From Thermodesulfovibrio sp. (lineage in GTDB: Bacteria > Nitrospirota > Thermodesulfovibrionia > Thermodesulfovibrionales > Thermodesulfovibrionaceae), in NCBI GenBank assembly GCA_025057595.1, contig JANXBK010000004.1, positions 40,793 through 104,792 on the forward strand: a stretch of DNA of 64,000 nucleotides. Reading direction: 5' to 3'. Numbering within the stretch: the first letter of the stretch is position 1; every line of letters begins with the position of its first letter. The notes under the pieces were generated by a model, which saw only the letters and a program-made list of their open reading frames with translations, made no database searches and had not been told where the DNA came from. This document shows positions 18,236 to 27,245 of this stretch, piece after piece. The translations under genes and the position numbers were made by a program.

Positions 18236-19937
18236 AATAACTATTTACGATTTCAACCACTGCTTTATTTATAGAAACTAATTTAGACTCCTTAGTTCTT
18301 CTTTTCCTAATTTCTATTTTGTTTTCTTTAAGAGCTTTCTCTCCAATTATAACTTGTATTGGAATTCCTATAAGATCCGCATCCTTAAATTTAACTCCAG
18401 GACGTTCATCTCTATCGTCAATCAAAACTTCCATATGACGATCTGCGAAACTATTGTAGATTTCGCCTACTTTCTCATACAACTCTTCTGCTAATTTAAC
18501 AGTTTTTGCATCTCCCATATTAAGAGGGATTATTTCTATATCAAAGGGTGAGATACTTTTAGGCCATATAATTCCATCCTTGTCATAATTTTGTTCTATC
18601 GCAGCTGCAGCAACTCTTGCAGTCCCGATTCCGTAACTACCCATTATAATTGGTTTTTCTACTCCGTCTCTGTCTAAAAAATAGGCATGCAATGGCTCAG
18701 TATACTTAGTTCCGAGTTTAAAAATATTTCCAACCTCAATTGCTTTCTCAACTCTTACTGATTTACCACATTTTGGGCACAAATCTCTTTCCTTGACTTT
18801 TCTTATATCCGTCCATTGAGCCTCAAAATGAACACCTGGGACAATACCTTGAAGATGATAATCCTTTTTATTTGCTCCCGATATATAATGAATCTCTCTT
18901 TGGATTGAAAGATCAGCAATTTTTTTTATATTATGCCCGATTGGACCAACAAATCCAAGCTCAACTCCTAGTATCTCCTCAGCTTGTTCAAACGTAGCAA
19001 ATGTAAACTCTCCGATAATTTTTGCAAGTTTTTTTTCATTAAGCTCTTGGTCACCTCTTAGCATAACTAAAACAGGTTCGTTTTTTTCTGAAATTACAAG
19101 CAAAGTCTTTATAAAAAATTTCTCATCTATATTTAAAAACTCAGATACCTCCTTTACTGATTTTTTTTGAGGAGTATAAATTTCTTTAAACTCTAAATTT
19201 AAAGGTAAGAGAGTAGGAAGATTAGCTTTCGCAACCTCTATATTGGCAGCATAATCACAATTATCACATAACACTATATCATCTTCGCCTGCAGGTGTAG
19301 GAGCCATAAACTCATGAGATTCTAAATCTCCCATTATACCTGGATCAGATTCAACTTGATAGTATAGCAATCCACACCGTGTAAAAATCCTATGATAAGC
19401 CTCTGTATGAAGTCTATAACTTTCATCAAGTCCTTTCCAGTCTATATCAAAACTGTAGCTGTCTTTCATAATAAACTCTCTTGTTCTTAAGACTCCTCCT
19501 CGGGGCCTCGCTTCATCTCTAAGTTTTGTTTGAATTTGATACCATATTTGAGGTAGTTGTCTATAAGACTTTATTTCTTTTGAGGCAATCCAAGCCATTA
19601 TCTCTTCATGAGTCATTCCAAGACACATATCTCTTCCGGTTCTATCTTTAAGTCTAAACATCTCCTCCTTTATCGTATACCATCTTCCAGTTTGCTGCCA
19701 TATTTCTGCTGGGTGCAAAATAGGCATAGAAATCTCTTGAGCTCCAATACGTTCCATCTCTTCTTTTAAAATTGTATTTATTTTATTAAGAACTCGCCAA
19801 CCAAGAGGCAAGAAAATAAAAAGTCCAGCAGCAAGTTGCCTTACATATCCTGCTCTTAACATTAGAATGTGAGAAATAGCATTAATTCCCGATGGAGTTT
19901 CTCTCATAGTAGGGATGAAAAGATTAGAATATCTCAT
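18222..19937 (-). CDS. proS: Prolyl-tRNA synthetase
   Basis: Class II aaRS motifs (GMTHEEIMAWIASKEIKSYRQLPQIWYQIQTKLRDEARPRGGVLRTREFIMKDSYSF), inserted editing domain, GSYGIGTAR. Confidence 0.97.
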   Translation of the reverse strand: MRYSNLFIPTMRETPSGINAISHILMLRAGYVRQLAAGLFIFLPLGWRVLNKINTILKEEMERIGAQEISMPILHPAEIWQQTGRWYTIKEEMFRLKDRTGRDMCLGMTHEEIMAWIASKEIKSYRQLPQIWYQIQTKLRDEARPRGGVLRTREFIMKDSYSFDIDWKGLDESYRLHTEAYHRIFTRCGLLYYQVESDPGIMGDLESHEFMAPTPAGEDDIVLCDNCDYAANIEVAKANLPTLLPLNLEFKEIYTPQKKSVKEVSEFLNIDEKFFIKTLLVISEKNEPVLVMLRGDQELNEKKLAKIIGEFTFATFEQAEEILGVELGFVGPIGHNIKKIADLSIQREIHYISGANKKDYHLQGIVPGVHFEAQWTDIRKVKERDLCPKCGKSVRVEKAIEVGNIFKLGTKYTEPLHAYFLDRDGVEKPIIMGSYGIGTARVAAAAIEQNYDKDGIIWPKSISPFDIEIIPLNMGDAKTVKLAEELYEKVGEIYNSFADRHMEVLIDDRDERPGVKFKDADLIGIPIQVIIGEKALKENKIEIRKRRTKESKLVSINKAVVEIVNSYYETY

Positions 19938-20166
19938 TAATTTACCTCCCTCAAGGACTCAATTAAGTATATCATAACAACTCCTCCCAAAACTATCCTA
20001 AATAATTTAACATAATATATATTATCGGAATTAAAATACATCGCAAAAAGATGTTTAAAAGTTGTTAATTTTTATATGAATAATTATAGAAACTTCATCA
20101 TTTCAAATGTAAATTTCGAAGATGACTAAACTTTAGGCAGATAAAATTTCAAATTATATTAATTTT

Positions 20167-21390
20167 TTATTCTTTAATTGCTCTTCCTAATGCGTGCTCA
20201 CCATCAATATCCTCTACTATAAATTTTATGAGACTTCCTTTTATTAAATTATCAGTTTTAATTAGGCATTTGATGTAATTATTAGATGTTCCTGTAAAAT
20301 AACTATTCTTTTGAGTTTCTACAATGACTTCTAATTCTTTATTAATAAATTTTTTAATATAGTTTAATTTTTTGCTTTTAGCTATTTCTAATAAAATGTT
20401 TGTTCTTTGTTTTTTAATCTCTTCGGAAATTTGATCTGGAAATTGAGAAGCTAAAGTCAATGGTCTTTTAGAATATGTAAATACATGTATATAAGAAAAA
20501 TCAATATCTTCAATAAGTTTTAAAGTTTTATTAAAATCTTCTTCAGTTTCTTTTGGAAATCCTACAATAACATCTGTGCCAATTGATATTTCTGGATAGG
20601 AGCTTAAAATTTTTTCTATTTTTTCAATAAATTCCTTAGAGCTATAAGGTCTGTTCATTAACTTTAAAATTTTGTCACTTCCATGTTGAAGTGGAATATG
20701 TAAATGTTTACAAATTCTTTCATGAGAGAGCATTTCAAGAAATTCCTCATTTATATAATTTATCTCTATAGATGTTAGCCTTACTCTCGGAATCTTTGTC
20801 TCTTTCAGTATGCTCCTAAGAAGAGTATTAAGATTTATATGATTTCTAAAATCTATTCCGTAAAGTCCTATATTAATTCCACTCAAGATAATTTCTTTAA
20901 TTCCTATAGATTCATAATCTTGTATCTCTCTCAGTATTTCTCTAATTTCATAACTTTTTGGGCTTCCTCTAAGATAAGGAACTATACAGTAACTGCAGTA
21001 TTGATTGCAACCATCCTGAATCTTTATAATTGCACGATGCCTACTGAAAGAAATTAAATCCTTTTCTTTGTGCATATAACTAAAGTAGTTGATTATATTA
21101 TCTTTTTCATTATTGACAAAAAAATTTATATTTTCTTCACTTTTTGGGCGAATTAGCTCAACATAGCAACCAGTTATAAAAGCGTTTTTTCTAAGTTTTT
21201 TTGCTTTGTTTATAATCTGCCTGGATTGAATTTCTGCCTTATGAGTAACTGCACAAGTATTCACTATCCAGCAGTCTGCATTTTCCGGCTCATTAACAAC
21301 CTCATATCCTCTTTTACGCAGAATTTTATCCCATTTTTGAGATTCTGCTTGATTGACTTTGCATCCATAAGTTATAAAACATACTTTCAT
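20167..21390 (-). CDS. mtaB: MtaB-type tRNA (t6A37) methylthiotransferase
   Basis: YGCKVNQAE N-terminus; radical SAM CNQYCSYCIVPYLRG; TRAM-like C-terminus. Confidence 0.9.
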   Translation of the reverse strand: MKVCFITYGCKVNQAESQKWDKILRKRGYEVVNEPENADCWIVNTCAVTHKAEIQSRQIINKAKKLRKNAFITGCYVELIRPKSEENINFFVNNEKDNIINYFSYMHKEKDLISFSRHRAIIKIQDGCNQYCSYCIVPYLRGSPKSYEIREILREIQDYESIGIKEIILSGINIGLYGIDFRNHINLNTLLRSILKETKIPRVRLTSIEINYINEEFLEMLSHERICKHLHIPLQHGSDKILKLMNRPYSSKEFIEKIEKILSSYPEISIGTDVIVGFPKETEEDFNKTLKLIEDIDFSYIHVFTYSKRPLTLASQFPDQISEEIKKQRTNILLEIAKSKKLNYIKKFINKELEVIVETQKNSYFTGTSNNYIKCLIKTDNLIKGSLIKFIVEDIDGEHALGRAIKE

Positions 21391-22679
21391 TAAATTATCT
21401 CTCCCTCTAGAGAGTGTCTATGTCCTTTTATTATCTTAACTTTAATAATTTTTCCTGGGGCTAAATCCTTAATTATTTTTACAACTTTATTTGTTCTCGT
21501 TCTTCCAATTGTAAATCCTTCTTCATCTTTACCTTCAATTAAAATCTCTTGAATACTTCCCTCTAAAAATTTATTTTTTATTTCAGTTATTTCATCCTGC
21601 AGTTTTAAAACTTCAGCTAATCTAAAGGCTTTCACCTCTTCAGGAAGATGACCATCAAGTTTAGCTGCCGCTGTTCCAGGCCTTGAGGAAAACTTAAAAG
21701 CAAATATTCCATCAAATTGAATTTCCTTTAATGCATCTATAGTTTTATTAAAATCTTCATCTGTTTCTTGAGGAAATCCAACTATTATATCTGAGGTTAT
21801 TGAAATATTTGGAATCAACTGTCTTAACCACATTATTTTTTCTAAATACTCTTCGTAGGTATATTTTCTATTCATTAGTTTTAAGATTTTATCTGACCCT
21901 GCTTGAAGCGGCAAATGAATATGTTCGCATATCTTTTCACAACTCATCATTGTATTAATAAGTTTTTTTGAAAGATCTTTTGGATGAGAAGTTATAAACC
22001 TTATTCTTTCTATACCTTCAATTTCATTTATTCTTTTTAATAATTCTGGGAAATCAATATCTCCATCTCTATAGGAGTTTACATTTTGACCAAGTAGTGT
22101 AACCTCTTTATAACCCTGCTCTGCTAAAATTTTAATTTCATTTATAATACTTTCTGAAGGTCTACTTCTTTCTCTTCCTCTTGTATATGGCACTATACAA
22201 TAACTACAAAAGTTATTACATCCATAAATTATGTTAACCCAAGCTTTTACTAAATTTTTTCTTAAAACAGGTAAATTTATTTTTGCTATCTCTGGATTTT
22301 CACTTATTAATACTTTATTAGAAATTTTTCCATTTAAAATTTCTGTCAAATAGTTAATATTATCAGGTCCTATTACATAATCTACGTATGGTGCGAAATT
22401 GAATATTTTTTCACCTCTTAACTGGGCTATACAACCAGCAACAATAATTTTCAAATTAGGATTTTTTCTCTTTAAATGCTTTACTCTCCCAAGACTACTA
22501 AAAAATTTATGTTCTGCCTTTTGCCTTATAGCACAAGTATTAAAAACAATAACATCCGCATCCTTTGGTTCTTCCACTTCAAAAAATCCTTTAGAGCAAA
22601 AAATACCTAGCATTCTTTCTGAATCATGCTCATTCATCTGACAACCAAATGTTTTAATATATACTTTTCTTGTCTTCAT
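21390..22679 (-). CDS. miaB: tRNA-2-methylthio-N6-dimethylallyladenosine synthase
   Basis: TFGCQMNEHDSE N-terminus; CNNFCSYCIVPYTRGRERSR; GQNVNSY. Confidence 0.94.
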   Translation of the reverse strand: MKTRKVYIKTFGCQMNEHDSERMLGIFCSKGFFEVEEPKDADVIVFNTCAIRQKAEHKFFSSLGRVKHLKRKNPNLKIIVAGCIAQLRGEKIFNFAPYVDYVIGPDNINYLTEILNGKISNKVLISENPEIAKINLPVLRKNLVKAWVNIIYGCNNFCSYCIVPYTRGRERSRPSESIINEIKILAEQGYKEVTLLGQNVNSYRDGDIDFPELLKRINEIEGIERIRFITSHPKDLSKKLINTMMSCEKICEHIHLPLQAGSDKILKLMNRKYTYEEYLEKIMWLRQLIPNISITSDIIVGFPQETDEDFNKTIDALKEIQFDGIFAFKFSSRPGTAAAKLDGHLPEEVKAFRLAEVLKLQDEITEIKNKFLEGSIQEILIEGKDEEGFTIGRTRTNKVVKIIKDLAPGKIIKVKIIKGHRHSLEGEII

Positions 22680-22889
22680 AGTTTTATTATACCAATTACC
22701 AATAAAAAGCTTCCTAACTAAAGCTTACATCAATGAAATTAAAAAATATTTCATATATTTTTTGACTTTTTTAAACTCTTTTTTAAAATATTTTTCAATC
22801 TCGTGAACTTTTTCTAAAGATTATATTACTGAATTATGAAAATACCTCAAAAAGTTTATTTAAATATAATTTAAATATATTTTTTAGTC

Positions 22890-23433
22890 TTGTTAATAAT
22901 AAAGAAATGGCGGTAAGGACTAAAAATATTTGCAAGTTCACCTTTCAGATAATCCACTAAATTTATCCCATCTCTGTTTCCTTAGGGTCTGATGTGCTTA
23001 AAAAAAGACTTCTATTAAGCCTACAGTAAGATTAGGTATTGATACAAGTTCAGGACCTGTTTCTTTTTCATACCAATAATAACCCTCACCAGCCTTTTGC
23101 GCCTAAGTCACCTCCAAATACTCTTCTCCGGACTTTTCAATAAATTTTTTATAGAAATCTTTATCTTCCTGATATATTACTTTACATTCCTCTGATTTTT
23201 TTCCCTTTAATATCCTCAATACATTTTGACAAGTCCATTGATTTTTTTGTTTCAGCACAAATAGTTGAAGCTAAAATAGAGCCTTGATCACTGTCCAAAA
23301 GTTATTGCAAAATTTATAATATTTTTCAAAAAAATCCAAGTAATATTTAGAGTCTTTCTGGATTGGCTATGAGAAAACATCACCATAGGAATAATTAATA
23401 TAAGTAAGAGGATCAAAAAATTATTTTCATAAT
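22890..23433 (-). pseudogene. Decayed secreted protein gene of unknown family, multiple frameshifts and an in-frame stop
   Basis: Manual minus-strand reading gives a signal peptide (MKIIF/LILLLILIIPMVMFSHSQS) then fragments in different frames: DQGSILASTICAETKKSMDLSKCIEDIKGKK, KSEECKVIYQEDKDFYKKFIEKSGEEYLEVT*AQKAGEGYYWYEKETGPELVSIPNLTVGLIEVFF. Confidence 0.6.
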
Positions 23434-23485
23434 TTATTCCCCAATTACTTACATTTAAGACCTCTTAAACTTTTCACATACAAAA

Positions 23486-24325
23486 TTACTGCTCAACAAG
23501 TTCAACCCTTCTGTTTTTTGCTCTACCATCCTCTGTTTTATTTGATGCAACTGGTGCAAAAGAGGCAACTCCAAAGGCTTTTAATCTGTCAGGTGAGATT
23601 TTGTGTTTTGTTGTAAGTTCCTTTACCACAGCATCTGCCCTTGCCTTTGAGAGTTTAAGGTTATAATCGAGATTACCAACATTATCAGTGTGTCCTACAA
23701 CATAAAGTTTTAGCTTGGGATTATCCCTAAGAAGTTTGGCAATCTCTTTTATAGCAGGCTCTGACTCTGGCTTTATGTCTGCTTTATCAAAGTCAAAGTA
23801 GATACCATAAACTGAAGCACTTCCTTTCGCTTGAATATCGCTTAAAAGAGTTTTAGCATCTGCTACAATTTGTTGTTCCATTAAAGCTTTTTCTACTATA
23901 AATATAATAATAGTTTTTATCCCAGTTATCTATATCAATATCAGCCCAAATCTCTTCTCCGTCTTTTTTAATTTTAATGTAAGAATGTCCCTCACCGCGT
24001 GGGTCTTTCATAAAAAACAGCCCACCTATCTTTTGAGCAGCATTAGTGTAGTTTCTTAACCTCAAGCTCGCTTTTTTTACCTCTAAATACTCTTTAATAT
24101 CATAAATGATATAAAAATAACGACCTTCTACTACAACCTCCTTTTTGTAACAGGATCAATAAATTTATGAGCTGCAAACTCTTTGTATTCGCAATCGGAA
24201 ATATAATACTCTTTCATCCTTGTAAAAGTGGATGGTCTTTACAGCCGATAATTAGTTTGAGCAAAAATCAGATCAGGGCTGATAATTAGCCCCATAAAAA
24301 ATATTAAAATCAATATTTTTCTCAT
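23486..24325 (-). pseudogene. OmpA-family outer membrane protein pseudogene
   Basis: ORFs 23486-23881 (OmpA domain: IYFDFDKADIKPES...VVGHTDNVG) and 23853-24065 are pieces of one gene whose signal peptide starts at 24325 (MRKILILIFFMGLIISPDLIFAQ). Reading through needs at least three or four frame changes. Confidence 0.8.
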
Positions 24326-24342
24326 CTGAACCTCCTTAAATA

Positions 24343-24835
24343 CTACTCCATCATTTCTTTTGCTAAAGGTCTGCTAACAAATATGGTAGAGGTAATTGTG
24401 CTAATTAAGAAATAAATCACCACTGTTAAGACTATTACAACAATAACATATACCAAAGCTTTCTCTTTCGGAGTATTCATAAGAAAAGGTGTCATTGAGA
24501 ATGTAACAGCTTTCAAAGCATTTGTGAGATTCTTCTCTGAACCAAAGTTGGTGCTAAGGCGTTGGCAATCAATACTGAAATATAAATTCCAGCCAGTGAT
24601 AAAACATAGTAAACTATAGAATATCCAATCACTGCATTACCGATAAACTGAGCCACTGCAGGTATTGCGGCAAGAATGACAGCATAGGAAAAATAAAACT
24701 CTCTAATGCTTATTTGTTCATCTTTAATCTCTACTGTAGGTCCTAATATGAAAGAGGGAAAATAGGAGATCACTATTACAATGCAGGCAACAGGTAAAAT
24801 GCCTATCCAAACTACCACCTCAGACTTTTACTCAT
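24343..24835 (-). pseudogene. YIP1-like integral membrane protein pseudogene
   Basis: ORF 24513-24818 continues after a +1/-1 frame change as NFGSEKNLTNALKAVTFSMTPFLMNTPKEKALVYVIVVIVLTVVIYFLISTITSTIFVSRPLAKEMME*; the N-terminus also appears frameshifted. Confidence 0.6.
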
Positions 24836-25023
24836 CCCTCCTTTCAATTTTTTAGTTTAGTTAAGATATTTAAAGATAAGAGTCGACTAAGAAGTTATAT
24901 AAAAAAAGCGTTTATAGAGACAGTAATATAATTTATTTAATTTTTTTATAATTTTTTTAAATAAAAAATTTTAAAAATTAGCCCGACTAATAATAACTTT
25001 TTAACAATAAACCAAAATCTTTT

Positions 25024-26208
25024 TTAGATCTCATCATTTCCTATCAACAACTTCTCCAACATTTTAATTCTAAAAAAGTTAACTAAATTAATAAATTTTT
25101 CATTATTTGTCGGATTATCTCTAAGATAGAAGAGATGTGTTTTACAACTACAGTCAGAACAGCCAAAGTTTTCTAATACTTCATCTGATATCTCCTCCAA
25201 TTTTTTTGCTATATCACACTCCACATGTAATGAGGTAATTATTGGAAAATCTTGTATAATTTGAGCTTCTTTTAAAAGATAATCTATATGCCATCTGAAT
25301 TTTTTAAGTTTTCTTTTATGCCTTTTTATTCTCTTTGAAAGGCCTCTTTTAGCAGAACCTACATATATATAGTATCCTTTTCTAAATCTTAAACTACCTA
25401 AAGAACCTATATTTAACTCTATATTTTTAGCAAGACCTATTACTAATAAATAAGAGCCTCTATCATATAGTTCTTTTTCTATGAACTCAAAGGGTATTTT
25501 AACTTCTCTTATATTAGTTACAAAACTAAAAGAACTATCCCAATCAATACAAATAGCTTTTATATCTACTTTATTCTTTATCTTTAAAAGAAGTTTTGCA
25601 AACTCTAAATCTATATGATAGGCAGGTAAAAAATATTTAATATAAGGATTCATTATTACAAATAGTATTGACGATTTTATTTGTTGATTTGACAACTTAT
25701 ATAGTTTGTGTAAATGTTTTTGTCCTCTTAAGGTTATAGCATCCGGAAACATAGCAATTCTGCCTTCAAAGAGTGTACAAGTTTTTACCTCAAGATATAT
25801 TTTTTTAGAGTCTGAATCACTAAGTAAGAGATCAAATTTGCAATCTTCATATCTTACTTCTTCCTTCAAGACTTTTAAATCTCTATAGAAAGGAATTTTA
25901 TTGTTTTTTATTAAATGAGAGACTATTTTATTTGTTAGATGAGTATGCAGTAACAGAGTTTTATTATTTTTGTAGCAAGCTAAAACTGTATACCTAAGAT
26001 TTTTTTGAGTTTTATTTTTAACTAATAAAAGTTCCGTCTTGTTAGGAATCAGAAGTTCTATAAGTTTGCCTGAATTAGGAAGATAACATCGTTGCTTTCT
26101 TTTATTTATCTCTACTAAAACTTCAAATCTATTTAGTCGATTTACAAATTTACCTTTAATTTTTCTAAATAAAAACGGATATTCTATTTTCATATTGTGT
26201 ATATACAT
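25024..26208 (-). CDS. SfsA nuclease-like protein fused to C-terminal DUF123 (GIY-YIG-like) domain
   Basis: N-terminal half matches SfsA (RFEVLVEINKRKQRCYLPNSGKL..., KFDLLLSD...YLEVKTCTL...FPDAITLRGQKHLHKL); C-terminal half matches DUF123 (GSYLLVIGL..NIGSLGSLRFRKGYYIYVGSAKRGLSKRIKRH...HWHIDYLL-like, FGCSDCSCKTHLFYL). Confidence 0.88.
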   Translation of the reverse strand: MYIHNMKIEYPFLFRKIKGKFVNRLNRFEVLVEINKRKQRCYLPNSGKLIELLIPNKTELLLVKNKTQKNLRYTVLACYKNNKTLLLHTHLTNKIVSHLIKNNKIPFYRDLKVLKEEVRYEDCKFDLLLSDSDSKKIYLEVKTCTLFEGRIAMFPDAITLRGQKHLHKLYKLSNQQIKSSILFVIMNPYIKYFLPAYHIDLEFAKLLLKIKNKVDIKAICIDWDSSFSFVTNIREVKIPFEFIEKELYDRGSYLLVIGLAKNIELNIGSLGSLRFRKGYYIYVGSAKRGLSKRIKRHKRKLKKFRWHIDYLLKEAQIIQDFPIITSLHVECDIAKKLEEISDEVLENFGCSDCSCKTHLFYLRDNPTNNEKFINLVNFFRIKMLEKLLIGNDEI

Positions 26209-26229
26209 ATAGCTTTAGTATAATATTTT

Positions 26230-26730
26230 ATGAAACAATTAAAACTAACTTTTTTGCTTCTACTACTTTTTATCACTACACCTGCGGTGGCTTTAGATCT
26301 TACTCCTTGTAATGAAAGGGATATAGAAGGTAGTTTCACTTTAACTCTCTATTCAAACCTATTCATTAATGATCCTGAAACATTCATAATTCTTGACAAA
26401 CAAGATGATATCAAAATTACTCCATATGCTCCAAATTTTAAATACAAAGTATTTGAAGGGTTAAATGAAAAAGAAGCTATTAGGCTTACTAAAGAATTTT
26501 TAAACAACCCAGCCTTTGTCAGTTTTATAAAATGCTCTACAATTGGTAAGAATGACGAAGTATTCGGATATGAGCTTAAACCAATTTATTTTCCTTGGAT
26601 TTTTGGAGTTTTAGAGCCTATTGAAACAGTTTATAAAAAAGAAAATAATTTAATAAAAGTTTTTATAAGACTTAATCCTATAGTAGAAAAACAGATTTAC
26701 AACAATGGAAATAAAAATATCGAAGATTAA
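26230..26730 (+). CDS. Hypothetical secreted protein
   Basis: Signal peptide MKQLKLTFLLLLLFITTPAVA then about 145 aa; no family recognised. Confidence 0.7.
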   Translation: MKQLKLTFLLLLLFITTPAVALDLTPCNERDIEGSFTLTLYSNLFINDPETFIILDKQDDIKITPYAPNFKYKVFEGLNEKEAIRLTKEFLNNPAFVSFIKCSTIGKNDEVFGYELKPIYFPWIFGVLEPIETVYKKENNLIKVFIRLNPIVEKQIYNNGNKNIED

Positions 26731-27203
26731 TCAACTCTTTTAAACTCACCACTTTTACCACCTACTTTATAAATTAGTTTTATATCTTCTACTGTCATCT
26801 CTTTGTCCACTGCTTTACACATATCATAAATTGTTAACGCAGCAACTGCTGTTGCAACCATGGCCTCCATCTCAACACCTGTTTGAGCAGATGTCTTAAC
26901 AGTCGTTAAAATTTCCACTCTGCTGTTAAATTCATCAACAGTAAAGTTTATCTCTACGGAAGTTATAGGCAGAGGATGACAGAGAGGAATAAGATGTGAA
27001 GTCATTTTAGCTGCCATAATACCAGCTAAGCGAGCTACTTCAAACACATCACCTTTTGCTATTTTCTTATTTAAAATCATTTGTAAAGTCTCGCTCTTCA
27101 TCCTTACAGAACCTCTCACAGTTGCAACTCTTTCAGTAACAGGTTTAGCTGTTATGTCTACCATTTTTGCTCTGCCTTTTTCATCAAAATGAGTTAAACT
27201 CAT
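26727..27203 (-). CDS. moaC: Cyclic pyranopterin monophosphate synthase
   Basis: LTHFDEKGRAKMVDI, LIPLCHPLPI, TGVEMEAMVATAVAALTIYDMCKAVDK. Confidence 0.97.
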   Translation of the reverse strand: MSLTHFDEKGRAKMVDITAKPVTERVATVRGSVRMKSETLQMILNKKIAKGDVFEVARLAGIMAAKMTSHLIPLCHPLPITSVEINFTVDEFNSRVEILTTVKTSAQTGVEMEAMVATAVAALTIYDMCKAVDKEMTVEDIKLIYKVGGKSGEFKRVD

Positions 27204-27245
27204 TGTTTTTTAAATTATAACATAACTTGAATTATAATAAAGTTA

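Noticed and set aside
19938-20166. Intergenic gap upstream of proS considered as T-box or small RNA
   Set aside because: No T-box sequence or convincing conserved RNA structure seen; only short AT palindromes.
20167-22679. Tandem mtaB-miaB considered as a recent duplication
   Set aside because: They are distinct ancient methylthiotransferase subfamilies with different N-terminal signatures.
22680-22890. AT-rich direct-repeat-looking stretch after miaB start, considered as CRISPR leader or array
   Set aside because: No regularly spaced identical repeats; simple A/T runs.
22890-24835. Frameshifts in this region considered as programmed recoding
   Set aside because: Too many shifts per gene plus in-frame stops, with no consistent slippery motif; decay is simpler.
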